Assembly (NCBI GenBank): GCA_001910725.1
Contig: MJGA01000052.1
Span: 1 to 64,000 of the forward strand
Origin: Phanerodontia chrysosporium
Taxonomy: Eukaryota; Basidiomycota; Agaricomycetes; Polyporales; Phanerochaetaceae
DNA: 64,000 bases
Direction: 5' to 3'
Positions 1-11,700 of this stretch are shown here, one piece after another. The notes below the pieces were generated by a model. That model saw only the letters and a program-made list of their open reading frames with translations. It was not told the DNA's origin and ran no database searches. The position numbers and the translations under genes are program-made. The stretch's first letter is position 1. Each line of letters starts with the position of its first letter.

Positions 1-1716
1 GTTCGCTGAGCGGGAGCTTGTACCCGTGTGCGTCGCGGAGAGGCCGCGGTTGCGCGGTAGGAGGCCGCACGCACGGAGCGCCGCCTCGCGCTGCTCGGGA
101 GACGTCCAGCGTTCTCGAGTGTGACTGTCGGCCGGGCGACAGGCTGTGCGCGGGCAGCGTGGGCATGCGGAAGGAGAACTTGCGTTTGTGCTTGCGGGTC
201 GTCAGGGCGGCATCCTCTGGATGGGATGGACACCCGACGGATGCGCCCATGACTGTGTTGGAGCGGAGCTTTGTTGTGACCGCTTGAAGAGGCCCTGAGG
301 CGGTTCGAAGCATCGTCTACAGGCGACGTTGCCGGGAGGGAAGGGAGGTCTTTGCTGAGGTCCGCCATCGATGTGTGCTGAGGGCCGCAAGTCGGTTTCG
401 ACGAAGAGGTAACAGCCATAAAGACGTACAAGGGTTTCTCAAGACTGCAAGCTCTTGTTTCTGTGGAGCAGGGCAGGGGCGGCGAGAACAAAGGAGCGAG
501 GGCGGAGAACAGTTCTAGACAGACCGGATCGACCTGTTTGCCAACCGCGTCTCCGGTAACACCGATGCGCTCAAGCAAGATCGCCCCAGCGGGTCCGTTC
601 GCTGGCTCGTCGTCGCTGTTCACGGCCGTCGACGTCGAGGCGTGTGGTGGAGAAGAGTGAGGAACATGGTCCTGTGGGACTGGCAACCTGCTTGACCCTC
701 CGAGTGCCAAGACTCCGCACGGTCCTCGGTGATCTCCGAGACTTTTCCAGCCCCGACGCTTGCCATTTCGGGAGTTTCCCGACGTTCATCCGCAAACCGC
801 ACACCTCCCGCCAGTCGATCTTGTCAAAGATTGAGTATAGTTTGAATCAAGTTTCAACGATATCACAGTCAGGGACACTCGGGTCTCGGATGCGTAGAAA
901 ACACTCGTACAAGAGGCAGGTGCACCCTTGATCCACGGCTGTGTAGGTTCAAGTCGGGGAGAGACACAACGATCCTGCGCACCCCAGGAGCCTATAGGAG
1001 TGCATCGCTGCATCGCATGCGTCGTGCATACGGGCAGGCGGGCGGTCGTGGAACCTAGGATGCCTTTCCTGGATGCTTGGTCAGCAAAGTTGCGGCGAAA
1101 TCTCCCTGAGTGAGCAAAGGTCGTGCAAGGAGGGTGATCCTTGAAGCTTGGAGCAGCTTCTCGTCTTTCTTATCGAGCGATTCTTATAAAGAGCCATACT
1201 GCATAAAGCTGGACCAGTCCAAGTCCACGGCGTTGCTTTCATGTATCCTGGCGTCAAATGCGGACCTCGCAATGAGTTTTCGCAAAGGCTAGGACAACAT
1301 GACACGGAATAGAGCGAAGATGCGCACCTGTTCAACCATCGACAGCTAGATTGCCAGGTTCCTGCGTGCATAACCAAAGTGTTGCCTCGTAGTTTTGTGA
1401 CTTGTCTGGGTACTAACTATGAGTACGGCGAGCTGCGAGTTGCTGTGTCATGGAAGAGCTCGACTACGGTCATTCCTGTAGTTCTACCGCTCCCGCCTAT
1501 GCGCCAGACCCTATTTCTCAGTCGCCAGCTGTACAGCCAGTAAGATAATTAGCAGCATCCAACATATTGAGTCGAGCCCGTCGGCTGTCGAGGCGCAAGC
1601 GCGCTACAGGCGCCTACTTGCCATCTCGTTCTTCTCCTCGAACTCGCTGGTGCACCTCCGAGTCCTTGCCCGACAGCGAGTGCGCGGCCGCGGACCGACA
1701 AGCACATACTCACACC
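1..1716. other. No gene recognised (left flank)
   Basis: The six frames hold only short ORFs without recognisable domains or convincing splice-linked exons. Part of it, upstream of position 1717, must be the promoter and 5' leader of the mL59 gene. Nothing else could be supported. Confidence 0.5.
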
Positions 1717-2353
1717 ATGGCCTCGCGCCTCGTCACCCGCTTCCGCTCGCGCGAGATCGGCGCCGTGCTCAAGACGCTCCCGAAGGACGCCGTGCAGGCT
1801 GGCGGGCCCGTCAAAGTCCCGAACCCGTTCGTCCCACACAAGAACCGGCCACAGGCCGCTGGGCGCCGCCCAAGTACTCGCGCCGCCGCCAGGCCGAGCT
1901 CATCAAGGCCGCAAAGGCGACGAACACGCTGCACCTCCTCCGCCGGGCCCGAAGCTCGGCCGCGCCGCGCTCGAGGCTGCCGTGCAGGCGACACCGCGCA
2001 GCGCGCGCCCGAAGCCACGAGAAAGGCCGCGCTCTGGGCCCGCCTCGTCAGCTGGACGGGCAAGCTCCGCGAGAAGAAGGTCGCCGGCGCAGACGTCGGC
2101 AACAGGCTCTATGCGGGCAGGAAGCGCATGTTCAAGGGCACAAGTGGCAGAGGACGATGCCGACGAGGGAGATCCGTCGCAAGATGCTGCTCAGGAGCAT
2201 GAAGAGCAGGGTCCGCAGGTTCAAGTCGGTGCGTGTGCCCCCTCTCAGTCACGAGTTCGGTACTGACTCTCGCGACAGGTGTACCGTCGCAGGCGGCCGA
2301 ACCCGTTGGGCCGACCGAAAGTCACGGCGAAAGGCGCGAAGTTGCCGTTCTAG
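1717..2353 (+). pseudogene. Mitochondrial ribosomal protein mL59 (MRPL25 family), four frameshifts
   Basis: Encodes a protein of the large subunit of the mitochondrial ribosome. The start is MASRLVTRFRSREIGAVLKT, followed by the family-typical GGPVKVPNPFVPHKN and WAPPKYSRRRQAELIKAAKA. Further on are ALWARLVSWTGKLREKKVAG and a basic C-terminus reached through an intron at 2229-2278 (GTGCGT...ACAG), ending YRRRRPNPLGRPK...KLPF and TAG at 2351-2353. The reading frame steps back by one base four times, near 1846, 1940, 2000-2018 and 2139. Every step fits a single missing base, three of them clearly a missing C beside a C run. The protein is otherwise well conserved across all five segments, so uncorrected sequencing deletions are likelier than true decay; a recent pseudogene is the alternative. 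Family assignment is from recognition of the sequence. Confidence 0.75.
2229..2278 (+). other. Intron of the mL59 gene
   Basis: A 50-nt intron with donor GTGCGT and acceptor GACAG. Removing it joins ...RRFKS to VYRRRRPNP in one frame. Confidence 0.8.
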
Positions 2354-2852
2354 ATATTATCCTATCCTGTGTGTTCTGTCGTCCGTTTGCTGCATTTTCA
2401 AAATCCAGATCCACGCTTTCCCGCCTCGAAGCCAGGTGTGGGCTAATGCTGCGCGAGAAACCCCAGTAAGCGACACAGATGCCTCCTTTGTACAGCCAGC
2501 GACCAGAGCACCGGCCGCGTTTGAAACACGACCTATTGCAGCTGCAGCATTTCAATCCTGTCGAAACCGAACATCCATCCCGGTCACTTCCTCTTGCCTG
2601 GGACCCTCTTTCGCCTGTTAATTCTCGCGACCCTCGTATTTTCGACTGCGTCACGGATCCACAGTAGCACTGTATTTCTAGTCTTATCCGTCACTCGCGC
2701 TCAACTGGCTGGTTCACGAAAGTCTTGTAGGCTACTATCCGGAACATTGGTAGAGGTGGGCGTCTGCATGCACAACGGCATATGCGTCTCCATGCATGCA
2801 GTTGTAGACAGATGCTTACGGCGACCTGACCAGCAACAACCACCTCGGTGGC
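2354..2852. other. Intergenic between mL59 and F-box gene
   Basis: Holds the mL59 3' region and the F-box promoter. No other gene or RNA was recognised. Confidence 0.5.
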
Positions 2853-5256
2853 ATGTCTGCCACCCAAAAACCCAAACGTTACCGCCGTCGTGCTCGTATA
2901 GATGAAGGTGAAGAAACTCCAGGTCTTGAGGAAGAACCCGGTACTACTGCTCGAAGCATCCAAGGCGATAGCAAAGTGCCAGTGACTGCGCCTCAGCCTC
3001 GCGTCCGTCTGCACGATCTGACGGCCGAAACGGTCGTGCACATCCTCCGCTTCCTCCCAGCAAGGAACATCGCGCTGTCCCGCACGGTACGTCTGCCATG
3101 TCGCGTCGTCTAGCCGAATCCGCCTCGAACATGCACACACAGAGGTATGCCGCTCGTTCCGCGACCTCGTCAACGCGTCCGTGGTGCTATTGTACCAGAT
3201 CGAATGCTACGTCGCAGGCGTCGTGGAAGGCAGCCTCGCCGCGGCCGACAGCCTCAAGGATCGCCTCGCCGCTGTGCGCGCAGGCGCGAGTCGTGGAGCG
3301 TGCCGCGCTGGACGGAGACGCACCGCTTCAGCGGACTTCGGGAGACCTCGATCAGGAAGCCGTGGGGGCCTGTGCTCGCTGTTGGCAAAGTCTCTTTGAT
3401 GGCAGAGACCGTCGTGGACACACTCCAGTTCTGCCGCCCCGGCTCGAAAGCCAGGGACGTGCCACCCAAACAGTGGACTCTCACGGATCTCCCCAACTCT
3501 AAGCTTATGCAGTGGAGTACGACACGGACATTTTTTGCTCTGGCCGAGATGTACGGTCTACGTCACCCTTTGGTTACAACATCGCTGACTCTGGTTTTTT
3601 CCCGCTAGCTTCCTTGGGACAGAGAGAGTTGACCTGCACCTCCGCTCCTGTTCGAATGGCGAGCCTCATCCCTCTGCACCGCAAACAGTTTCTTTGACAA
3701 CACACAGACCCATCAGCGATGAGACAGGCATTTGGATCTTCCACGTGTTCGCTTGCGGAAGCCTCGTCGGACTCGCAGCCTACTGTGATTGTGCACCCAC
3801 GGTCCATAGCGAATATTGGATCGTGGATTGGAAACGAAATGAGATCATCATGGTGCGTCACCCGTTTCCTAAGCTTCTGGCCGAAGGACTGAGACTTGGC
3901 CAGAACATATACGCACTTAATGACGAGAATGATAGTTTCGAACCCCTCGATTTCAGCTTCTTCGACCATCGCTATCTCATCATGAGAGCCGTGGGAGACA
4001 ATATGGACGCAGTTCTGCTAATTGATCTCCAGGAGATTCCCAAAACCCGTATAACATTGAAGGCCTATCAAACGTGCCCCTGTCGCGCTCGGGACGCCCA
4101 AGCTCGCACAAAACCTCAGCCACCGTTCCAGCTACGTGTCTTGCAGTCCCCGCCGGGATCCCGGCCAAAAATATGGTGACGAAGCGAAGTTCCACAGACT
4201 TGTCGATGCTCCGGTCACCCTCATTAAAATGGGCCTGACGGACACGCATCAAAATCGCGATTGGGTCTTCGACCTCATTATCCCTGCATCTGTGTGGCTT
4301 TCCCGCCTGGATTCTCCCGGTGTCCCTGGGGAGCTCGTACCTTGGGAGCAGTGGGGCATGGAAGGCCGCCTTTTCGACTGCACCGCCAGAGTCGCCTCTA
4401 CCCAGGTCTCCGGTGCACGCTACCTGATACCCGACGTCGACCAGGTCGCGCCGCACCCGGCGAGCACGCTGCGAGCAGCTTTGTATCTATGATTTCGCTC
4501 CTCTGCCTAGGCTCCTGCACGGCCTCGCCACAGAGGGCGACGACGTGGTGTTCGTCGAGGATGGCCTATTCTACCACGACTGGGAAGACGAAAGACGTGC
4601 GTGGTTTCAGGTAGCCTGTGTTTAGTCCGCTAATGCGAGATCTGGTTCAGTATGCGGGCATATTCCATCTGACTGACGCGTAAATCCCCGGGTGTGCAGT
4701 ATAGCACCTTTTGCTTCGAAGACCGCGGCTCTGCACGTTCGTACGTGTTCCACAGGGGGGACCTCACCCACTTGCACCGTCCATCATCATGAAGGACATC
4801 CTAAAAACGAAGGCGTACCCCTTTGGTATGTTCGAACTATCCAACCTCAAGTGTGCGCTGATATGGTCGGACTCGTCCACTACGGCGACAAATGCGCAGA
4901 GTTCTGGGTGTGGGAAGCGAGGGGAATTACTGCTGGTAAATCATCCGTATTTGCAGCCGTCATCACTCTCACCATACATGCAGAGTGTCTGCGATGGGGG
5001 AGACGGCCCTGAGATGCGTTATTTTGCCTTTCCTTCTAATGTTGTGAAAGAGACAATGCGGTATGCGGCAATCACACTGGAGCTGCCGCAAGCCCAAGCT
5101 GGCATGAACGCCGAGGCTAGCATCGATATCAGTTGCGAGCCGTGCTTGCTGTCCAAGACCCTGGCTGAGGATGGATCCTACTTCCGCTGGGTGCCCAACA
5201 CAAACGTCGTCGCCGTAACAATCGTCAAAGGCGTGTTAGCAAGCAGGTGCCTATGA
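2853..5256 (+). pseudogene. F-box domain protein, frame-disrupted
   Basis: The N-terminus MSATQKPKRYRRRARIDEGE leads into an F-box, VRLHDLTAETVVHILRFLPA, and after an intron (donor at about 3087, acceptor ...ACACACAGAG) into VCRSFRDLVNASVVLLYQIE. This is the usual layout of the large basidiomycete F-box family, in which the F-box recruits Skp1 and a roughly 500-residue C-terminal part binds substrate. The body continues as segments in different frames: KPWGPVLAVGKVSLMAET, EYDTDIF, LVGLAAYCDCAPTVHSEYW, QNRDWVFDLIIPASVWLSR, then VHYGDKCAEFWVWEARG near 4870-4925. At least two frame changes (near 3285 and 4485) are not explained by introns. The exact 3' end is uncertain and 5256 is the last open frame that could belong to it. 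Either sequencing indels or a decaying gene. Confidence 0.55.
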
Positions 5257-5742
5257 GCATTTTCTACATCGCTCTGGAGCTGGAAGTATCATAGCTTTGT
5301 GTGCGTTTCAAATGACCTGTGCTGTGCCGTGCGCTCGAGGAGTCCGTATAGGTCGCAGACGGCTGAACAACACTTAGCTTGTGCACGTAATGAGAGCTAT
5401 GTCATAAGACAGGGTCTGCCTGCGGCGCCCGGTCAACCACTAGGCATCCTGGGTCAGGTTTTGTTGGTAGGTCAGATGGGCGTAGGCACTCGGACGTCTG
5501 GCGTAGGAGAATAACGTTTACGGATACATACAAACCGTGTTAACTTATTGCTAGAACAGATGGTATAGAATGCAGGAATGTCCGGGATAACGGTGAGAAT
5601 GCGTAGATGGAAACGGTGCAATGCATGCAATGCTAGCCGTAAATGAGTGCACTTCGTGCGACAGCAACAAAGAAATGGAGGTCGTAGCGTCATAACAGTC
5701 AGTCATGGTTCATAAGGGTCGTAACAGAATGTGTGGTGGAAA
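5257..5742. other. Convergent intergenic region
   Basis: Lies between the 3' ends of the F-box gene (+) and the myosin gene (-). It should hold both 3' ends of transcription. No coding signal was seen. Confidence 0.5.
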
Positions 5743-8700
5743 TTACGCGCCACCCTTGCGTGGTGAGCTCGCAGGAGAGCCCATGAGCACGGAAGATGGA
5801 CGATCGAGGCGGCTTCGCAGACGTTCTACTTCGCGCTCGAGGCTGCATCGAGGGTTAGAACATGGTCTATCACAGAACACAGACATTACTCACTTGAGAG
5901 CCTTTTGCTTGAAGTCCGCAGCTTCGCGCTCGGCGCGACGCTTCGCGAGCTGGAGGTTGTTCTCTGACGTCTGGAGCTCGTCCATAGCTTGTCGCATGTT
6001 TGCGACCTTGGCCTCGTACTGCTTGACCTCCTCTTCGAGACGCTCGCGTTGACGGTCCGCTTCCGCGAGCTGGAACTTGGCGTCGCGGGCGTTGCGATCC
6101 GCACTGCGGCCGATGCTTGACCGATTCGACGATTGGTTGAGCTGCTTCGTCAGCTCCTCAATCCGGCTTTCGAGCCGCCGCGATGTTGTCGCAGGCTTCG
6201 GCGAGTTCATTGATTTGGTCTCGAGGTCGACAATGCGGACGTTGAGCTCTTTGATCTGCTTCTCTAGGTTGGCCTGCGCAACGTCCTTGTTAAACAGCGC
6301 ACACACAACGGTGAAATCGGACTCACATTCAGCTTATCGAGCTCAGAGTTCTCAACGCGAACTTTTCCAAGTTCCAATTGGCACTCAGCGGCATACGTCT
6401 CCGCCTTCTTCATCCTCTCGAGGGTCATCGCGACGCGATCCTCCTGCTCCTCAAGGGCTCTTTCGAGGTCTTGCTTCTTGAGGCGTAGCTTCTGCAGCTC
6501 CGTCTCCGAGCTCAGCTTATTCGCGTCGACGTGGTCGAGCTTGATTGCTTCGAGTTCTGCCTGAAGGGCACGTCGTGCCTTCTGGAGGAGCGCCCGGTCC
6601 GCTTCGGCGTCGTTGAGCACGCTTCGTAACTCGCGCACTTGGGAGTGGAGAGAGACAATCTGAGACTGTTGTTCGGTCTGGGCAGCAGTGGCCGCTTCGT
6701 AGGCCTTCGAGAGGTCCTGGATCTTGGTCTCAAGGCGCTCCTTCTCCTTCTTCCACGCGCCGCCATTGTAGACCTCGTCATCATAGCGAAGCTGCAGCTC
6801 ATCGTAATCGGCACGGATCTTGCGGTTCTCCTCCCGGAGTCTGCTCATAGTATCTCGCTGCGATTGTAGCTCTGCAGTTACGATGAGCAACCTATCGTGT
6901 AAGAGCATAAGGATGTACACCCGTACCTTCACTGAGTTGGGCAAGTTCGGCTATGGGGCGAAGTAGGTTAACCTTGGCGAGAGAAAGGACTACACATGAA
7001 GCTTACTCTGGTACTTCTTCCTTGTTTGGTCAGCAGCGAAGTCTCGTTCTGCGAGGTCCTGCTGATGTTGCTTCCTGGCATCCTCCATCTCCTCCTTGAG
7101 ACGCTGTCTTAGAAGCTCGAGGTCTGAGCTTTCACGTCCCTCTTCCTCAAGCTTGGATTCTAGGTCGCGGATACGGGCTTCAGCAGTCTTCAGACGCTCC
7201 TCCATGGCTTGACGATCCGCGGCGGCTTCCGCCTGTGCCTTCTCCGCGTCTGCGAGTGCACGACGGGCTGAACAACGATGTCAGCTACTGTATCAAGGTC
7301 CTAAGTCAGATCGGCTCACTGAATGCTTCTGCGCGGACAGCCTTAGCCTTCGCAATCTCGGCCTCCTCTAGTCGCTGCAGATATGAGTCCGTCTTAGCCT
7401 TGTATGTCTCGATGGCCTCCTTCAGCTCCGAGTGAATAGTTGAAGACGTAGAGGAGGTGATTTCAAGCTCTTGGAGACGGGCTTGCAGCTGTCGCCTGAT
7501 ATTTGTCTCCTCGTTCTTAGCCATCATCTCCACTTCTAGGCGGTCCTTGAGGTCAGCAAGCTCGGCCTGGATTTGCTTCTTTGATTGGGTGAGCTCTTGA
7601 ACTTGTCTGCGTTGGTCTTCTAGTTCGACGTTGGCCGCACGCTGCTGAGCGAACTGCGAAGGATGTCAACAGCAGAGTCATCTGCAAGTTTTGTTGAAAC
7701 TCACTAGTGCCTTGCGAGACTCTTCCAGGCGAGCGTAGCTTTCGCGCTCCTCGATGAGGGTGTTCTGGAACTTCTTCCACATGGCCTGCACATCCTGTAA
7801 CTGCGCCGCCTCTGTCGCGCGTCGTGCTTCGGCCTCGTCCTCAAGCAGCTCCTGGAGACGGGCCTTCTCCCGGGCGAGTCGAGCGCGGTACTGTTCGAGT
7901 GACTGCTTCGACCCATCGCTATTCTCGAGCTCAGCGGTCATGTCGCGCAGGAGAGCCTCGAGATGGTGTCTGACGCGAGTAGAAGCAGCCATTTGCAGCT
8001 CCAGGAGCTGCACCTCTTGCTTGAGGGCGTTGACCTGGGCCTGCTTGTCAGGGGTACGCGGTGGATCACGCTCAACATCCTTGAAGCGAACAACGCCGTT
8101 CTTCTTGGGTGTCACATTTGCCATGACTTGGACGTTGCCAGTGTTATTGGGACGAACTGCTTGCGACCTAGATGACATCTCTCGCTCGAGTTCCTCGTCT
8201 GCAAGCTGCAATTCGCGTAGGAGTCTAGACTTGAACGCCTCGTCCTTGGGACCGGACAGAATGAGCCGACGGATCTCCTGGTGCTGGCGATCCACGTGCT
8301 CCTTGATCCTCATGGCTACGACGTTAGAGCTTTGAGCGTCCTCCACCTGCTGCTCGAGCTGGCTAATGCGAGACTCGTATTGACGCTGCAGCTTGGCGAA
8401 CGAATTGGGAGTTTCGGATTCATCTGCCAGACGCGTAAGCTCAGTTTCGAGGTTATCCTTCGCCTTCTGCACAGTAGCAAGCTGGTGGGTGACGTCCTCG
8501 ATGTGGACGCTGGCGATCTGCAGCTCGTTCTGTAGACGGCGGGACTGCAGCTCAGCAGCTTCTCGAGCTCGCTTCTCCGTCTCGATCTCGGCTAGCGCAC
8601 GCGCAACCTTCTCCTCCTGGGCACGGATAGCCTTTGCATGACTTCGAAGCTCTGCCTGCTCCCTTTCGCGCTCGCGAACGAGATCCTCGGCTTCAGTGGT

Positions 8701-11700
8701 AAGACGTGTCTTCGATTTTTCCAAGGAGCGGATGTAGGCGGCCTGTTTCTGGAGCTCGAGCTGAGCGTCCGCCAGCTGACGATCGGTGACGCGCTTGGCC
8801 TCCTCTAGGACGTGGACATGTTCGACGATAGTCTTGTCCTGCTTCGCCTCCAATTGCTTCACCTCCCACTCCCGAGCTTTGAGGTCTGTGAGAGCCTTGT
8901 TCAACTCTCTGTCCAGCTTGATGTTCAAGTCCTTGAGGCGGATTATCTCGGTCTTCTGCGTCGTCAGAGTGTGCTCGAGCTGCTTGCGTTTGGCGATCTC
9001 AGACTCGAGTTGCTTCCGATTGGCCTCCATGTTACGGTCGTTGGCGGCCTTGTCTCGCTCAAGCTGAAGCACGACATCCTCGAAGTCTTGATACTTGGAC
9101 TGTGCAGTCGCAAGCTTACGCTCCAGGGCCTATCAGAATAGTTAGCACTCATAGCCATCAATCCGAGTTCTCGACTTACATCTCGCTCTTTAAGAGCATT
9201 GGCCAACTGGCTCTCGAGGTCTATCTGCCGAGACCGTACAGACTGGAGGTCTGACTCGATGCTCCTCTTAGCCTTGACCGCCTCGGACAGGGCAGCCTCG
9301 GCGTCCTTGAGTTTGGCCTGGCTATTTGCCTCGCGATCCTGCAAGGTCTTGTGGTTTTGCTCGAGCGTTCGGTGTTCGCGGACTAGAGTATCGAGCTCGA
9401 CCTTGAGTTTGCTCTGACCCTCAAGGGCCTGCTTGCGCGCGTCGCTCAGGTCTTGCGACAGCTTGGCCACTTGCGAACGTAAATCAGCAAGCTCCGCCTC
9501 CTTGCTCTTATCGGCCTCGCTCCTGCGCGTTTCCTCGGTTGCCTTTGCCTGGAGCAAGGAACGTAACTCATCTAGCTCCGCCTGCAGCCGCACACGAGCT
9601 TCTGAGTCTCGCTTTCCATCGAGCTGCTGCGCCTGTAGTTCGTGGGTAAGAGTGTCGACTTGGCCTTGTAGCTCGGTCATCTCCTTGAGTAGACTAGCGC
9701 GCTCCGTTTTCGACTTGTCAAGCTCAGACGTCAGACGAGCCATTTCGTCCTCTTTCTTCTTGATCATGTTCGTGTACTCTGTCGCAGTGCGTGCCATTTC
9801 AGCGAGTTGTTCCTTGGCTATACGTGCATCGCGCTCGAGGGCATCGGCTTTCTCGCGTATCGAGTCCCTGGAGACGCCCGCTATTAAGTTGGAGTGTGGT
9901 ATTTTCCGACAAAGTGGACGCACCTCTGCAAGACCTCTGCCTTTAGCTTGCTGTCCAAGTCGGAAACAGCAGAGTCCATACGCTCCTTGATGCGCGCAAC
10001 GTCTTCTTCCCGCTCAGCGACAAGGTTCTTGAGCTCCTCCGTTTGCTTCTGCAACTCCTCTTTCTCCGCAGTAAGGATGTCGATGTCCTCCTCTGCCTCG
10101 TTCAGGCTCTCCGTCAGCTCCGTCTCCTTCTTGGACCACTCCTGTTGCTCGGCCTCGAGCCGAACGAGGTGTTCAGCGGCCTGGTCGAACGCCTGCTGAA
10201 GTGTTCGGTGCTTCTCTTCGCTCTCCTTCTGCAATTTGAGCGCGCGATCGAGCTGAGAGTCCAGGAGCTCGAGGTCTGCCTGCAGCGCAGCGATCTCGTC
10301 CTCAAGCTCGACTTCGCGCTTCTTGCTGCGCTCGAGTAGTGCGTCCTTATCGAGCGCAAGCGCACGCTCGGCGGCAAGATCCTCCTCGACCTTGCGCTTG
10401 TCCGCCTCCAAGCGCATGCGCAAGTTCTCGAGCGCCTCCCGCTCCTGCTTGTCGCGCTCCGCACGCTCCTTCACGAGGGCAAGCTCCATCTCCTTGCGGC
10501 GCAGCTCCTCATCGTTCCGCGTCGCCGCAAGTAGTGGCCGCACCTTCGTGTACAGTTGCCACCATGGCCAGTCGCGCAGCTCTCCGTACACGCGGGCGTT
10601 CCGCTGGATTGTCCGAATTGCGACGGCGCGGTTGAGCACCTTCTTCATCTGCCGGCGGGCGGTCCACTTGCGCGCCACGGCCTGGAGTCGCGAGAAGACG
10701 TCGAATAAGAGAGCATCGCGGCGTTCCTCCAGCTCGGCGAGAACGCCAGCCTTGAAGAAGATTTTCGACGTTCCAATTTTGAACATCGACTTGTCGAGCT
10801 CAAGTGCGTCAACCATGCGCAAGCACGCCTTCCGACCATCCATATAGCCGCGAGGGATGACTCCAGGCGTGAGGACTTCGTACCGCTGGCGGAATTCCAC
10901 AAACGGCAGACGGTTAGGATAACCAAGACGGGCGATACGGATACCCTCGAGCACACCGTTGCATCGCAACTGGTCGAGGACGAGGGGCACGTCAACTCTT
11001 CCAGGCTTCTTCAACGTATTCGGGACGATACATCTGACGAAGTGTGGTTGCGTGGCCTGTAGCTGTGCCATGAGGCTCGCAAGTTGCTCCTTGTGGCGCT
11101 GTCCGACGGTCCTGAAAGCGCCCTTTTTCGTCATGCGTTTCTTGCTTTGCGTTCCGAAGGCAGTGGCATGACTCGAGACGACACTGGGCGGCTCTCCGTA
11201 GTCCGCGAATAACGAGGCCACGTACTTCTCGGCAGAGCTTGCTAGAACACGGGTAAGGTTGTCATTCAGCGGGTCCTTGTTCTTCTCAAGCCAGCCATCT
11301 GTGCGATACTCGACGCGCCCCGCGTAGTGGTGAACGGTGAAGCCCTGCTCGAATCGCGACGGCTCGTACTTGAGCTTTCCCGGGTGCTCCTCCTCACCAG
11401 ACTGCGTCTCTGACGCCCAGATCGAGTGCAGCTTGTTCGTGAAAGTCAGGTCTGACGCCTTGGGCATGATACACTCTTCGTCGAGCAAGCTGAGAATGCC
11501 GATCGCATTGCCGCTGGTTTCGATGAGGTCGATTGTGGGCTGGAGGTCCAGGCCGAAGTTGACATAGTCCCACTCGATGCCTTCGCGCGCATATTCTTCT
11601 TGCTCGAGTACGAACATGTGATGGTTGAAGAACTGCTGGAGCTTCTCGTTCGTGTAGTTGATCAGCAGCTGCTCATAGCCGTTGACCTCGAAGATCTCGA

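Noticed and set aside
7754..10847. Several Ser- and Leu-rich plus-strand open frames
   Set aside because: They mirror the heptad-rich myosin tail on the other strand.
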